A DNA stretch of 64,000 nt from Anodontia alba (GCA_964016985.1 OZ024828.1:86134308-86198307), one strand, 5' to 3'. Shown: positions 22,280 to 33,179, numbered from the stretch's first letter. Numbers and translations: made by a program. Notes: generated by a model not told the origin, from the letters alone.

Positions 22280-22460
22280 AAAATCAAAGCACTGACAGCA
22301 CTGATGGTTCGACTGTCTCTGAGTGTATGCTGGGAAAATGGCCATAAACGGGGACTTAGATTGTTCGTTTAACCCTTAAAATCCTGTATTTTAAGCAGTT
22401 GGTCTGATCTGGGTCTACACTGTTTGCCAGTGTCCCAGCACATGAGCCCAGTCCATGTGT
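22280..22460. repeat. Segment X copy 1 with partial B core
   Basis: AATCAAAGCACTGACAGCACTGATGG, TGTCTCTGAGTGTATGCTGGGAAAATGG and GTTTAACCC recur at 29010-29130 and 29709-29930. The copy at 29.7 kb sits just upstream of gene 2 and this one upstream of gene 1, suggesting duplicated flanks. Confidence 0.55.
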
Positions 22461-22589
22461 TTAAAATCGGAGGGAAACTTCTTGGTCATTTAGTAACTTT
22501 GGATCGATCGATAAACAACCGACCGAAAAATGGAGAAATATCACATGACCTTCTGCAAAAGAACTTTACTTTCTTAGATATGAGAATCC

Positions 22590-22795
22590 TGAGCCGCGTC
22601 AAGCGAAAAGGCGTCAGAAGTTTCCAGAAGTTTCTCAGCGCGCTATTTGGGATGCCCAATGATCCAAAGCTTATTCATGAAAACAGGGACGTCTGTATTC
22701 GGATTGAGAGGGTAAGCAGGCTGATTTTTGTCTTCACTGTGTGCACATGTTCGAGAAAGCTTCTCGCGTGACGCGGCTCATGCAATAGCGCTCTG
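22590..22795. repeat. E-family TIR element
   Basis: GAGCCGCGTCAAGCGAAAAG to CTTCTCGCGTGACGCGGCTC ends. Interior decayed relative to 57051-57288. Confidence 0.5.
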
Positions 22796-22799
22796 GACC

Positions 22800-23169
22800 A
22801 CCAAGCCCACACAAACATTCCCAGCGTCTCATGAAAACACATTGGCAAACAGTGTAGCCCCAGATCATGAACATAAATCAGATAATGGGACGGCGCTTTT
22901 TGTTCCTCTTACCTTTACACGAAAAAATCCAGACACTTCTGTATGATAATCAACAGCTTTAGCACATTGTTTTTATGCACCTTTGACTTATGAATAAGCT
23001 GTTTTCAAAGAAAAGTAATGCTAACTTTAGTTGAACCGTTTCTACCGAATTACGTGGTTTTCCAACTTTCAGTTTCAGTTGTATAACTCATATTCCAGAA
23101 AATGTTATTTCATCAAATCCTTTAATAGGAATAGATAAATCTAGTGCACATGTATTTGCAGTCATTCTC

Positions 23170-23216
<47 letters not shown>

Positions 23217-23540
23217 AACAAACAAATTCGGCAATTTCTGGTTAACAAATGAGACGAATTTACCCAAATCAATGAAAAATATTGTTTGTCATACTCATAT
23301 TTTATGTGTGCCAACCGTGACAAATTACTAACAATTGTTAGTATCAGCAGGGCAAATTTCGTGTTCAAGTGATTCGAGCATGAAAACAATTTTACAACAT
23401 TGTGACTTGCCTAAACCTACTCAAAGTTGCGCCGCGCGTCAGAGCTGGCCTTTTTTCATGCATTATGCGCCTGTGGGTGGGCAGACATTGATATTTTTTC
23501 TGCATTCATTTTTGAACTCGTGAACGGACTTCAACCAAAT
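22800..23540. other. Intergenic with CT microsatellite
   Basis: 22845-22865 keeps a GGCAAACAGTGTAGCCCCAG remnant of the B core. 23165-23215 is (GTCT)n(CT)n. Otherwise unassigned. Confidence 0.5.
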
Positions 23541-25090
23541 CTACAGCGATATAGTATGACGATGTTAGCTCCGCTGAGCCTAAGGTTGTAGGGGAGCTTA
23601 TAAGATGTTAAGTTTCATCGTCCGTCAGCGTCCATCACTATTTTCAAAGGACTTCTCTAAAACCGCTGCTCCGACTTCAATTAAATTTCATTTGCAGTAT
23701 CCTGGCAATGGGGGTATGAAAATTTCTTCAAAAGGTCCCGGTCACATGAACAAGTTGACCGCCTTTCGCATATATGTTAAAACCCTTGAAAATCTTGAAA
23801 ATCTTCTCCTGAGCTGTTGGACTGATTGCCTTGAAACATAAGTATGTGGCATCAGGTAACTGACTGTGGAGAATTACTAAGCTTGTTCTTTTCTTGACCT
23901 GAATTTGCTTGAAACTTTGTATCCAACACCAGGTAACTGCTTTCTACAAACATTACTCAAATGATGACCCTGACCAGTTTACCACAAGGTCAGTCCTTCA
24001 GACTTATGAATGGGAAAAGGCCAAACAATGCATTTTCCTATGCTGTAGTTTATCACAGTAAAGATGGCAGAAACAGTCAACTAAATGAGAATGAGTACAT
24101 GAACCTCTATGAATGCCAAAGGCAATGGTCATTCGGTGATCTTGACCAGAGGTCATTATAACATCTTTTTCATTGAATAGCTAGGCTGTTTGAAGTCATA
24201 TTGCAAATGGAGCTTGTATGGAAATGGCAGAATGAAACTGTTCTTCAAATGATCCACGCCACATTACCAAGCTATACGGCATGCCCATATATAGTAAAAA
24301 CCCTTTAAACCCGTCAAGTCTGCTCTAGATATGACAATGTAACTATAGTCAAATGATCCAGGTCACATGACCAGGATGGCTGTCATCATACAGATGAAAA
24401 TCTTCTCTGGAAATAAAAAGGATGATTGCCTTGAAACTTGGCATGTAGCATCAGGTACCCGAGTGTCACTGGATTTGTTATATGATAACCCTGGGTTTAC
24501 CATGTCCTGTATCATGACAAAGACAAATTGGTCCCATAGGCTATTGAATTGGGTATTTAACAGGTAAATCAATGCAGTTTTCCTAAATGTATGTAGTCTG
24601 TGATATGAAAGTCGGTAGCTGCAGTCTTGTTAAAGAGTAAATAAACTCCTATGAATACCTTGGCCAGAAGTCAGTAGGATTGAAAATATTTACACTTATT
24701 TTTCTTTGAACCTGCTAGACTGAATAAAGACATACACATGCTAGATTGAATCAAGTCATGCTGCATATGTGGCCGGTATGGAATTTAGGGATGAAACGAT
24801 ATTCAAATGGTCAGTCCAGATCATGGCTATTATGCCACTATATGGTGAAAACGTCAAACCATCGTCTTCTTCAGAATCAATAGGTCAGTGACTCTGAAAC
24901 TTGGTATGCAACATTGAGTAGTCAAATATTACCAAATTTGCTACAAAGATAATTTTGAATTATCTTGATCTTTTTTATGGCAATATGAAATGTGAATTGT
25001 GCTTTTGTATGGGGAAATGTGAAACGGTGAATTTTCCAGAAACATTTTAAGGTGGTAGACGCAACTAGTTAAAAGGATACATTAATCTTT
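23541..25090 (+). repeat. Degenerate tandem repeat N
   Basis: Irregular units repeat TGATTGCCTTGAAAC.T..TATGT.GCATCAGGTA (near 23825, 23910, 24424, 24890), GGTCACATGA, and AAAATCTTCTC. Divergence is high and unit size variable. It has no supported coding capacity. Confidence 0.5.
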
Positions 25091-25214
25091 ATAAGTACCA
25101 ACGGTCTAGGTCACTCAGATGGGAAACAAACTGAAATAAATAGATCTCAGGGCCCACGTGAGCGATCAAGACCTCATGGTACTCCCTCTTGGGTTAGATT
25201 TTAGATATAAGAAA

Positions 25215-25475
25215 GCACAAGACTGCGGTCATCCGCTTTGTGAACCCGTCACGAGAAAACCTGTCTGCGGGGTTTGCAGCCAGGTAAGACACACATCAGC
25301 CTGTTGAGCACACAGACAAGCAAGACTTGAAAGTTTAAGTATAAAAACTAGAGGCATTGTAAAATCCAAGGAACAAACATTAAGGTGCAGATCAGCCTGC
25401 GCAGATGCGCAGGCTGATCTGCACCGTATTGTTTGCAAATGTCAAAAAACAAGTTTTCTTATGGCGTGGCTCATA
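25215..25475. repeat. F-family element
   Basis: Core GGTGCAGATCAGCCTGCGCAGATGCGCAGGCTGATCTGCACC, a long palindrome, with CATTTG flanks. It is in reverse orientation to copies at 36785-36965 and 63020-63150. Confidence 0.6.
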
Positions 25476-26219
25476 TTGTCTTAGGTGGGAGGATACACCT
25501 GACATAGTTTCCCGAAAGGTAAACCACAATTCGGGAGTTTCTGTCTTCTTTTTTTTCAAGTGGGCAATGGTGTAAAACTGAATATTTTGTTTAATGAAGG
25601 ATAGAATTTGCTCCCGCGGAGTGAAGTTGTAAACATGACAGCAGAACCTCCAAGGCTGTCCATTTGCCATTTCGTATAAAGGCAGTTGAAGACGACTTTA
25701 TTTGCGCCGACTCATCTTAGCATTCTCCGATTTTTATGTTCTTCAAATGTGTGCATGCAACCGGCTAATAGGGCTAGGTGCATTACTTCCTGCATGAAAC
25801 TAACTTAAAGTCGCTTCTACATGTTTGCGATCAGCAAAGGTTCTGGCGATGCAGTGTTTATGCGAAGGCTCGCATGAGCCTTTGGTGGTCGCCTGTGCGA
25901 GTTATACCATTTCTTAACTCATATGAGCATAAAATAAGTCCTCATAAATGTTAAAATGCCAATATTTTAAGTAATATTTATGGACAGGACAAATATTATT
26001 TTCTGCAAGTCTGAGCATGAAAACAGAAACAAACAAACAAATAAACAAAACAAAACAACAACAAAAAAAAAACAAACAAACATTTAATGTGGGTACTTTG
26101 AAAATTATGAGCAATAATTTTTTATGCTCATGAGCATGAAAATTAAATAAATTAAGACCTTGGAGGCTCGACCCAGTGCTGATATAAACACATTAAAATA
26201 TAGCTGCCTTAAGCGAATA
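25476..26219. other. Intergenic, V-type A/T-rich repeats
   Basis: 25810-25890 carries an E/F-like short palindrome; 25900-26150 has TGAGCAT motifs around an AAC-rich tract. No gene seen. Confidence 0.4.
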
Positions 26220-26504
26220 CATTACGAAAACACGCCTATTCAAATATGTAGAAAAATTCACCTCCAAGAACTGAAAATTTTCAGATAAAAAGATCTGATA
26301 TTTTTCATATTTCTGCTCAAAACATAGATTGTGGGTACTCGTTAGAACCCGAACTCGGCGAGGCGGTTCTAACGAGTATCCACAATCTATATTTTTGAGC
26401 AGAAATAAGAAAAATAATGTATACCCCTGTAAACCCCATTTTTACTATTATTATAAAATTGGGGTTTAAGGGGGTCAAAATTATATAGGCATGTTTTCGT
26501 GATG
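26220..26504. repeat. A-family hairpin MITE
   Basis: Complete copy, CATTACGAAAACACGCCTAT to TATAGGCATGTTTTCGTGATG, opposite in orientation to 5524 and 18388. Confidence 0.8.
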
Positions 26505-26574
26505 AGATTTCTTCGGATATGAGAGTTCAGACTCAAATCAACCTCCATGCCTACATCCTTCCTTTTCTATACGA

Positions 26575-26980
26575 AGAAGCTTTTGGTTAAAGATCATCTG
26601 TATGATGCAGAGAGAAGACTCTGATCAGACTATGCGGAAGAGCAGGCTGATCCGAGTCTTTGTTGTACGCACATGTCCCATGTCCGTAGTCTTACCTTAG
26701 CTCGTCGAGACTCAAATAATTAACATGATAAAATTTATATGGGTCTTGGGCACAGCAAACAGTAGACGTTCGCATGTACGAGCAGCGTAGATTCAGATAA
26801 GCCTGTGTGCAAGTGTAGCCCCATCTACGTTTAAACTTATTTCTTTACGGATACACAAGGGTCACTTACGGGAGGTGCGAAGACTTTGATCAGACTGCGT
26901 AGATGCGCAATCTGATCTGCGTCTTTCCTTTCGACACATGGCCTTTCGCTGTGAGGGAAACTATTTTAACCGAAACTATT
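26575..26980. repeat. E-family hairpins, two copies
   Basis: 26600-26680 and 26760-26945 contain GACTCTGATCAGACT...GCAGGCTGATCCGAGTC and AGACTTTGATCAGACTGCG..CGCAATCTGATC palindromes. Confidence 0.5.
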
Positions 26981-26984
26981 TTAG

Positions 26985-27273
26985 CCACAGAGGGTTAATC
27001 ATGGCACCAGTTCAGGAAGCAAATAGCGATAATTTAGGGAAATCTTTTCGATTTTCTACACAATGATTGTATGTTGAGTGTACTCATTAGAATCGCCTCG
27101 ATGAGGCGATTCTAATGAGTACACACAACATACAATTCAATATAAAATAAGAAAAACATCCCTAAATATTTGTTTTCTTGAGCTATTGGAAGAATTTTGT
27201 AGGGACTGAAAAAAGAGTTCGAACCATCCACGGTAAACGAGTCATCCGTGTTCGAGCCATTGAGGTTACACTG
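26985..27273. repeat. D-family pogo-like MITE
   Basis: Right end GTTCGAGCCATTGAGGTTACACTG next to TA. Internal hairpin ATGTTGAGTGTACTCATTAG...CTAATGAGTACACACAACAT (27066-27135) is the shared GC-rich module. The left end is truncated near GAGGGTTAATCATGG. Confidence 0.65.
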
Positions 27274-27289
27274 TATTTCATACCTTTCT

Positions 27290-27690
27290 GGGCGACAGTC
27301 AAAAGTATCAGCCCCAAGGGCCTTCGTCTCGTGCGATAGTTCATCAGGAGGTCCACAGCACCTTGGGGCTGACAGTTTTGACTGTCGCCCAGAGATGGCC
27401 TCGGACGATAGTTCACCAGGAGGTCCACAGCATCTCGGGGCTGACAGTTTTGACTGTCGCCCAGAGATGGTCTCGGACGATAGTTCAGCAGGTGGGCCAC
27501 AGCACATTGGGGCTGATAGTTTTGACTGTCGCCCAGAGATGGCCTCGGACGATAGTTCAGCAGGTGGGCCACAGCACATTGGGGCTGATAGTTTTGACTG
27601 TCGCCCAGAGATGGCATCGGACGATAGTTCATCAGGTGGGCCACAGCACATTGGGGCTGATAGTTTTGACTGTCGCCCAGAAAGGTATGA
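27290..27690. repeat. 72-bp minisatellite, 5-6 copies
   Basis: Unit of exactly 72 bp with an internal palindrome GACAGTTTTGACTGTC and GATAGTTCA.CAGG.GG.CCACAGCA. Because the unit is 24 codons and lacks stops in several frames, frames of 110-199 codons are open on both strands, but none has splice or start context. It abuts a D-family MITE and I treat it as non-coding. Confidence 0.85.
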
Positions 27691-27794
27691 TATAGATGTT
27701 TTATTACCCAACTCATATTTTAAAGAAACTGTTTTCTTTTGATCGCTATGATAAATAAATACTGGTAACTATATGATCACGTGAGCGGGAGATA

Positions 27795-28129
27795 CAGTTG
27801 GCTCTCGTTATCTCGACCTCGCTTATCTCGAATAAACGCATGTATCGAAATGAAAATCTGGACCCTGCCTAAGCATGAAAACTTAACAACAGGTAAAAAA
27901 ATATTGTGGAAAAGAGGAGTTCCTAAGGAGCAATTTTCTCCTCTTTTCCACAATATTTTCAATATATCTCTAGCTTCAAGAGTCTAATTATGGTCAATTA
28001 TATATATTTGTTAAATGTGGTTATTTGAATTATTTTTTCCTCAATTCTGCAAATATGATATGTCGAGGTACGAATATCTCGAAGTATTTCAGAGAGTCCC
28101 TTGGAATTCGAGATAATGAGAGTTGACTG
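27795..28129. repeat. Pogo-like MITE (R)
   Basis: TA|CAGTTGGCTCTCGTTATCTC...GAGATAATGAGAGTTGACTG|TA. Central hairpin AATATTGTGGAAAAGAGGAG differs from the D hairpin. TA duplication and CAGT ends fit pogo/Tigger-type ends. Confidence 0.8.
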
Positions 28130-29005
28130 TAGTCCAAAATATGAGCCCAGATGATGGTACTCCAATTCATGATGTGCTGATGTAAGTGAAATGCTCTTGA
28201 AATAGCCACAGAACAACAAACATGCTCAAAGCTGGTTTAGTTAACGCCTTCGCACGCTTTGAACATCTTGGTTCTTGTCAGAATGATTTGCACAAAAAAC
28301 AAAGAAATTTTAAAGAAAGAAGCACATTTAATATGTTGAACAGAGATGAATAATACGAAAAACATTTGCACAAGGCATACAATATGTATACAATGTCGTA
28401 TCAACGTCGATGCAACGTCATCGCGTTGGTGCGACGTTGCTGCGACGGTGTTTGGATGTTATGTGCCCTGTGGGTTATGCAAAGAACAAAATATGAGAAC
28501 AATCTGTATTGACCATATTTTTCATCTACAATATTCTACCTAATTACCGCACTGTGCGTTTAGGTTTTTCAAAATTACTGGAAACACCTGTAGTAAAACA
28601 TCCTCCGAAAAAGGGCACACTTTAAAGAAAGATCAGCAGAGGACTTCATGAGGGATGTATTTAATGATGTACTCTCCTGCACAGAGATTTGCTAACTCAG
28701 TTCTTTCGTAATGGGAACGGAGTGAAAATTGTAAGCGTTAATCGTTGAGCGTATATTTAATGATGCTTATTACCATAACATTTTCAGATTTTCTTTATAA
28801 AAGCACGTGTTGTGGGTACTCGTTTGAATTGCCTCGACAAGGGCAATTCAAACGAGTACCCACAACATATGTTTTTTTTTTATAAGAAGTAGATAAAAGT
28901 ACACTGGATGTAATATAATAACTACTAAATTGCTTGACTGTGCGCTTATAGGAGCATGTGCGGTAGTTAGGTCGAATACGGTAATACTTTTCTGATATTG
29001 CTTCT
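28130..29005. other. Intergenic with hairpin module
   Basis: 28385-28450 is a degraded H palindrome. 28803-28871 is a solitary shared hairpin (GTGTTGTGGGTACTCGTTTG and complement). Remaining sequence unassigned. Confidence 0.5.
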
Positions 29006-29009
29006 TAGA

Positions 29010-29130
29010 ATCAAAACAATGACGGCACTGACGGGTCGATCGCTGGGAAAGTAGTCCTGAACGGGGACTTAGGCTATTTCTTTTAACCCTTAAATTCCTG
29101 TACTTTCAGCAAACAGTGCACACCCTAATC
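29010..29130. repeat. Segment X copy 2
   Basis: AATCAAAACAATGACGGCACTGACGGG through GTTTCTTTTAACCC-like text and a truncated CAAACAGTGCACACC core, parallel to 22280 and 29709. Confidence 0.5.
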
Positions 29131-29170
29131 AGAGGCCACAGTCATCCTTTTCCCTTTATTCTGCTTCCCC

Positions 29171-29325
29171 CTTGGAGTATAGAAAAAATGACTGATATTT
29201 TGTTTGTAGAAAGTGTTAAGAAATTCAACTATAGATGAAAAAGTCATTCCTTTTGGAATATAGAAAAAAATGACTGATATTTTGTATGTAGAAAGTGCTA
29301 AGAAATTCAAATGTAGGTAAAGTCA
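29171..29325. repeat. Two-copy ~88-bp tandem repeat
   Basis: GAATATAGAAAAAA-TGACTGATATTTTGT-TGTAGAAAGTG-TAAGAAATTCAA occurs twice in succession, just downstream of gene 2. Confidence 0.8.
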
Positions 29326-29360
29326 TCGCGATCTGAATTTTTTTCCAAATGTCCCAGGCG

Positions 29361-29366
29361 TTTATT
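29361..29366 (-). terminator. Poly(A) signal AATAAA overlapping gene 2 stop
   Basis: On the minus strand GAATAAACG: the TAA stop (29364-29362) lies inside AATAAA. A second AATAAA is at 29160-29155. Confidence 0.45.
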
Positions 29367-29633
29367 CGTACGAAACCCCTCCACCACGATATCCTGCCCC
29401 GCCGTAATCAGTTCCAGGGCCATAGCAGTAATCTATGTTTCTGGCGTAACACACATTTCCAAGAGATAACAGATTCGTTGCACGACGCTCTGTGCCCCAT
29501 ATCTTGGACGCGGAGCCACTGCCACCGGTACCGCCTGAAGCTGAAGAACCGCCACCGCTGCCGCCACCACCACCCCCGCCACCATTCGTTCCGCCATGAC
29601 CTCCTCCACCTCCGCTATTTCCCATAACTCGAT
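29362..29633 (-). CDS. Glycine-rich MGNSGGGG protein (gene 2), last exon
   Basis: Minus-strand exon. CDS 29625-29362, 87 residues. Acceptor TTAATTCATTTTAG|ATCGAGTT is 8 nt before the ATG, the same spacing as gene 1. The first 27 codons are closely related to gene 1 at DNA level (ATGGGAAATA.CGG.GGTGG). Residues 1-38 are Gly/Ser-rich; the C-terminal part has VCYARNIDYCYGPG and GGAGYRGGG, with two Cys that could pair and several Tyr. No signal peptide or membrane span is seen. Gly2-Asn3 fits the N-myristoylation pattern. The AATAAA overlaps the stop codon, so the 3' UTR may be very short or use a later signal. Function is unknown; paralogy with genes 1 and 3 argues against a chance frame. Confidence 0.65.
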
Positions 29634-29708
29634 CTAAAATGAATTAAAAAAACGCACGTCTCATCCTGAGCTATAAAACTTTTTTTCATTATAAACTTAT
29701 AAATATAA

Positions 29709-29930
29709 TCAAAGCACTGACAACACTGATGGGACGATTGTCTCTGAGTGTAGGCTGGGAAAATGGTCCTGAACGGGAACTTAAACTGTTTCGTTTAACC
29801 CGTCAATTCCTGTACCATAAGTATGCAGTGCAGACCCTGATCAGACGCCGCGTTCTGCGGCGTCTGATCTGGGTCTACACTGTTTGCCTATGTCCAAGCA
29901 CATAGGCCCAGTCTATGTTTTACAGATTCC
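29709..29930. repeat. Segment X copy 3 with B core
   Basis: AATCAAAGCACTGACAACACTGATGG and TCTCTGAGTGTAGGCTGGG as at 22280, followed by TTAACCCGTCAATTCC and the CAGACGCCGCG hairpin ending TCTACACTGTTTGCC. It lies between gene 2's ATG and its possible promoter. Confidence 0.55.
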
Positions 29931-29948
29931 CCTCTTTACATAATACTC

Positions 29949-29984
29949 TGACGTCACAACACGACTAGCACGGCTATAAATAAC
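29949..29984. promoter_or_regulatory. CRE plus TATA-like motif, candidate promoter
   Basis: A perfect CRE palindrome TGACGTCA (29949-29956) is followed 18 nt later by CTATAAATAA (29974-29983); the complement TATTTATAG faces gene 2. CACGACTAGCA (29960-29970) recurs at 47214-47224 upstream of gene 3. Direction is uncertain; if it serves gene 2, the first exon would start near 29950 on the minus strand. Confidence 0.35.
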
Positions 29985-30200
29985 AGTTACCTATTGTCAG
30001 TTATAGTCAACATCAGCAATATAACTTTGCTTTGTCTATATAACTTTCGTTGGATTAACAAACAATTGCTGAACAATCTACACAAACAAATGAAGCAATT
30101 CCCTGCTCATATAAAAAATGTTGTTTGCCCTGCATATATATTTTTAAATGTGAACAAACAATGAGATTTTAACATGTATGACCATAACAAAGTGCATGCT
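29985..30200. other. Intergenic, unassigned
   Basis: AT-rich, with AACAAACAAATGAAG-like text weakly resembling 23216-23300, consistent with a shared duplicated flank. No gene seen. Confidence 0.35.
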
Positions 30201-30204
30201 GAAG

Positions 30205-30370
30205 TTAGTTAAGCATGAATAAATTTTATAACCTCGGCCTCTGCGCATTTGTGTAGTCTCTTCTTACCTAGTATACAACTATTACTCGAGCCCGTTCCCG
30301 GTAGCTTTGTCGGATGCGCGTCTGACTGGGGATCAGGCGGTCGCGGGTACAGTGGCAGTTCGGGCCTCAG
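30205..30370 (+). repeat. tRNA-derived SINE fragment
   Basis: TGTCGGATGCGCGTCTGACTGGGGATCAGGCGGTCGCGGGT matches the tRNA head of the SINEs at 42697 and 55486; box B and body are corrupted. Confidence 0.5.
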
Positions 30371-30570
30371 ACTTAATATTAGACGGCCTCTTCGTAAAGC
30401 TTTAACAAGATGATATGTCTTTGGCTTGGCCCACAATGGTTAAACTATATATTGTTTTTCTTCTTGCTCGCAGTGGGTGTGGAATTAGCCGTGAGTGCTC
30501 GCTCGTCTCTGATAATCATATTGATTTATTTGATTTTTATCATGGGATTTTGCTATGATGCATCGACTGA

Positions 30571-30834
30571 CATCACAAAAACATACCTATATAATTTTGA
30601 CCCCCATAAACCACACTTTTACATACATGTAGTAAAATTGGGGTTTACAGGGGTATACATTATTTTTCTTATTTTTTACTAAAAAATAGATTGTGGGTAC
30701 TCGTTAGAACCGCCTCGCCGAGGCGGTTCTAACGAGTACCCACAATCTATGTTTTGAGAAGAAATGTGTAAAATATCATTCCTATTTTGGTTGTAAAATT
30801 TTCAATATAATTGAATAGGTATGTTTTCGTAATG
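30571..30834. repeat. A-family hairpin MITE
   Basis: CATCACAAAAACATACCTAT to AATAGGTATGTTTTCGTAATG with a perfect CGCCTCGCCGAGGCG centre; slightly deleted in one arm. Confidence 0.75.
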
Positions 30835-30879
30835 GTTGGGTGCTATCATGCGAACCGAATTTTTATGTATAAAGAGTAG

Positions 30880-31290
30880 CACCTGGACCCAGAGTGAACT
30901 TAATCTACTATAAAAATGCTTTATCCTCCCCCCCCCCCCCCCACCCCCACCCAACCACCACCACAACACCCCCCGATAGTTTATATTACCTACTGAGCGT
31001 TCTTATGGTCCCGGTATCTGCACTTACTCTGTGTGGCTTTGAAGCTTATTCTAAAGGCGATTTATATTAAGTCTTGCCTTCTGGTTTTTCTTGTGTTTTT
31101 CAGTCCATTTACCTCGCTTGGGGAAGAGAAAGCTGCTTTGTGTGCTTTTCGTGCGTTTGTTTGTTTTGCGCGTGTTGATTTGTGTCTTCAAGTTTCCTCT
31201 TCCTCTTGGTGTCAGGAATTGGCTGCGACTTGTAATTGTGGCACTCCCTGGACTTTTCTTTCTTTACCTTCTTTTATCAATCCTGCCGGA
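30880..31290 (+). repeat. Dispersed repeat M, copy 2
   Basis: Colinear with 17395-17770, with a C run at 30928-30942. The 3' end runs into a SINE body at about 31290. Confidence 0.55.
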
Positions 31291-31720
31291 TCCGGCAACA
31301 TTCTTTCGTGGAGACTGATCATTATATACGATCATTACGAAAACACGCCTATTCAATACACGTATATTGGAAATTTCACCACCAAAAACTTAAAAAAAAA
31401 AAAAGTTTTCAGATAAAAATTCTAATATTTTTCATATTTCTGCTCAGAACATAGATTGCGGGTACACGTTAGAACCAGCTCACCGAAGCGGTTCTAACGA
31501 GTACCCACAATCTATGTTTTTGAGCAGAAATAAAAAAAATAATGTATACCCCTGTAAACCACACTTTTATTATATAAAAGTGGGGTTTAAGGAGATCAAA
31601 ATAATATAGGTAGGTTTTCCTGATGTAACTACTAGCCTGTCCCGGAACAGTGTGATTATATTAACTGGCCGACTCGACATCACCTTAATATGTTAATTGG
31701 ACCATTAAACCCCCAAACAG
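31286..31720 (+). repeat. SINE body split by an A-family MITE
   Basis: GCCGGATCCGGCAACATTC and TTTCGTGGAGACTGATCAT (31286-31332) are the SINE body. The A element occupies 31333-31625, and SINE 3' sequence resumes (AACTGGCCGACTCGACATCA...GGACCATTAAACC). Confidence 0.6.
31333..31625. repeat. A-family hairpin MITE inside a SINE
   Basis: CATTACGAAAACACGCCTATT to ATAGGTAGGTTTTCCTGATG. It lies within SINE sequence, so it inserted after the SINE. Confidence 0.75.
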
Positions 31721-32020
31721 ACAAACAAATCATGATTACTGGAAATTTTGTCGGAGAAAGCTCAGAGCATTACAATGAAATTAGATTTGTTTTTGTTGAT
31801 TTTTTTAAAAACATTTCATTATAAAAGTATACTGGACTCTTGTACCCAGAGTCCCTCAGAGTCTAGGCGATTTCTAAAACCGAACTGTTAAGTTACTTCT
31901 GCATTGAAAAAACAAGAAAGAAATTGATATTCGCCCCAAAACTGTATTTTCGGACATGTGGGTCCAGCGAAGACTCAGATCAGCCTGTACATCCACACTG
32001 TCTGATTCGTTCCTCCCACT

Positions 32021-32241
32021 TTAGCCCATTGAAGACTGGAGACCACTTAAAGTGTACTTGGCAAACAGTTCACTCAGATCAGAACGCGGCGTCTGATCAG
32101 GGTCTCCACTGTTTGCAAATAGTTTAGCCTTTTTTTTTTCTCTAGAAATATCTAAATCTCATAGCCGGGCATACCTAAAATTGAAATTGGACTCTTCAAA
32201 TGTATAGTGTAGGGGAGTCTATTCAGTCTACAATGGGTTAG
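32021..32241. repeat. B-family MITE with TTAG ends
   Basis: TTAGCCCATTGAAGAC to CTACAATGGGTTAG, the ACAATGGG subfamily with 43175-43396 and 46946-47180. Flank is TTAG on both sides instead of TTAA. Confidence 0.6.
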
Positions 32242-32289
32242 TTAGATGACCCTATAGAGTAAACTATTCTTATAAGAGCAATAAAATAA

Positions 32290-32293
32290 TAAG

Positions 32294-32330
<37 letters not shown>
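32290..32330. repeat. Poly(A) run
   Basis: About 36 A residues in a row, flanked by AATAAG and GAAG. No retroposed body recognised upstream. Confidence 0.9.
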
Positions 32331-32336
<6 letters not shown>

Positions 32337-32424
32337 TAATGTCTGATTAGATTTGAAATGAAGTAGTTTTTTTTACGAATATAGCCAGAAGAGTCAGCCT
32401 GATACAAGTACATTTGTTTGTGTT

Positions 32425-32565
32425 GAGATTTTACGGCCCAGTCAACATAATGGGGTCATGTAGAGCGCGGTCAATTTACTTAACCACATTTTTACTGGGC
32501 AGGCTTAGTCCTCTAAGCGGTTAACCATGCAGTATTGTGCATATTCTTTCGCCAGAAACGGATAT
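32425..32565 (-). repeat. SINE 3' fragment
   Basis: Reverse complement of the SINE 3' body: TTTACGGCCCAGTCAACATA, GGGCAGGCTTAGTCCTCTAAG, ATTCTTTCGCCAGAAAC. Confidence 0.65.
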
Positions 32566-32569
32566 AAAA

Positions 32570-32973
32570 GTACATATATGTACAGCACAATATGAGAAAA
32601 AAAAGTGAGAAGAACAATATAAGTATGAATATTTCTTTCCTTACCTTAATGAAACAAATCAAGTGTCTCTTTACTCGAGAATAGAAGGTATTGAACAGAA
32701 GGTATTGAAGCTCTCTTATATAAATAGTTATTATCAGTTCCTGGAAAACCGAGTATTTCATATAAATAAACTGTCCACAAAGAAAACAAAACTTGGTTTT
32801 CATTTAGGTGGTGCTATATTTAGTTGTTTTCCTTGAATCGATGTGGGGTACTTAAACATGGAATATTATCTCATCAGACGTGTCAGATAAAAAAAAAAAA
32901 GATGAAAGCCTACATTGTAACCATGCAATTGCAGTAGGGATTTGTAACCTGCACAGTGGGGGTACTTGTGTGT

Positions 32974-33005
<32 letters not shown>

Positions 33006-33100
33006 TGCGTACAGTTAATGTCCCGATCCGAAGGACTGCGAACTTTATGACATTTATCCCTGCAAATGATGCCAGTGGAGCATGTTCGGAACCGAAATTT
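32570..33100. other. Intergenic with GT/G tract
   Basis: 32968-33004 is (GT)n passing into a G run. No gene recognised. Confidence 0.5.
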
Positions 33101-33104
33101 TATA

Positions 33105-33179
33105 CCTTCTTGTCGGCGAACGAATCCGAGACCTGTAGCAATAAAGGCAGGTGCACTAACCACTGGTCTACCCTGACTA
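33105..33179 (-). repeat. tRNA-like SINE fragment
   Basis: On the minus strand GGTAGACCAGTGGTTAGTGC resembles a box A region, and GGTCTCGGATTCG a box B. Truncated, probably retroposed. Confidence 0.35.

Noticed and set aside
27112..27742. Frames of 110-199 codons on both strands over the 72-bp repeat
   Set aside because: The repeat is a multiple of three without stops, and frames extend into MITE sequence. No domain, signal peptide or splice context.
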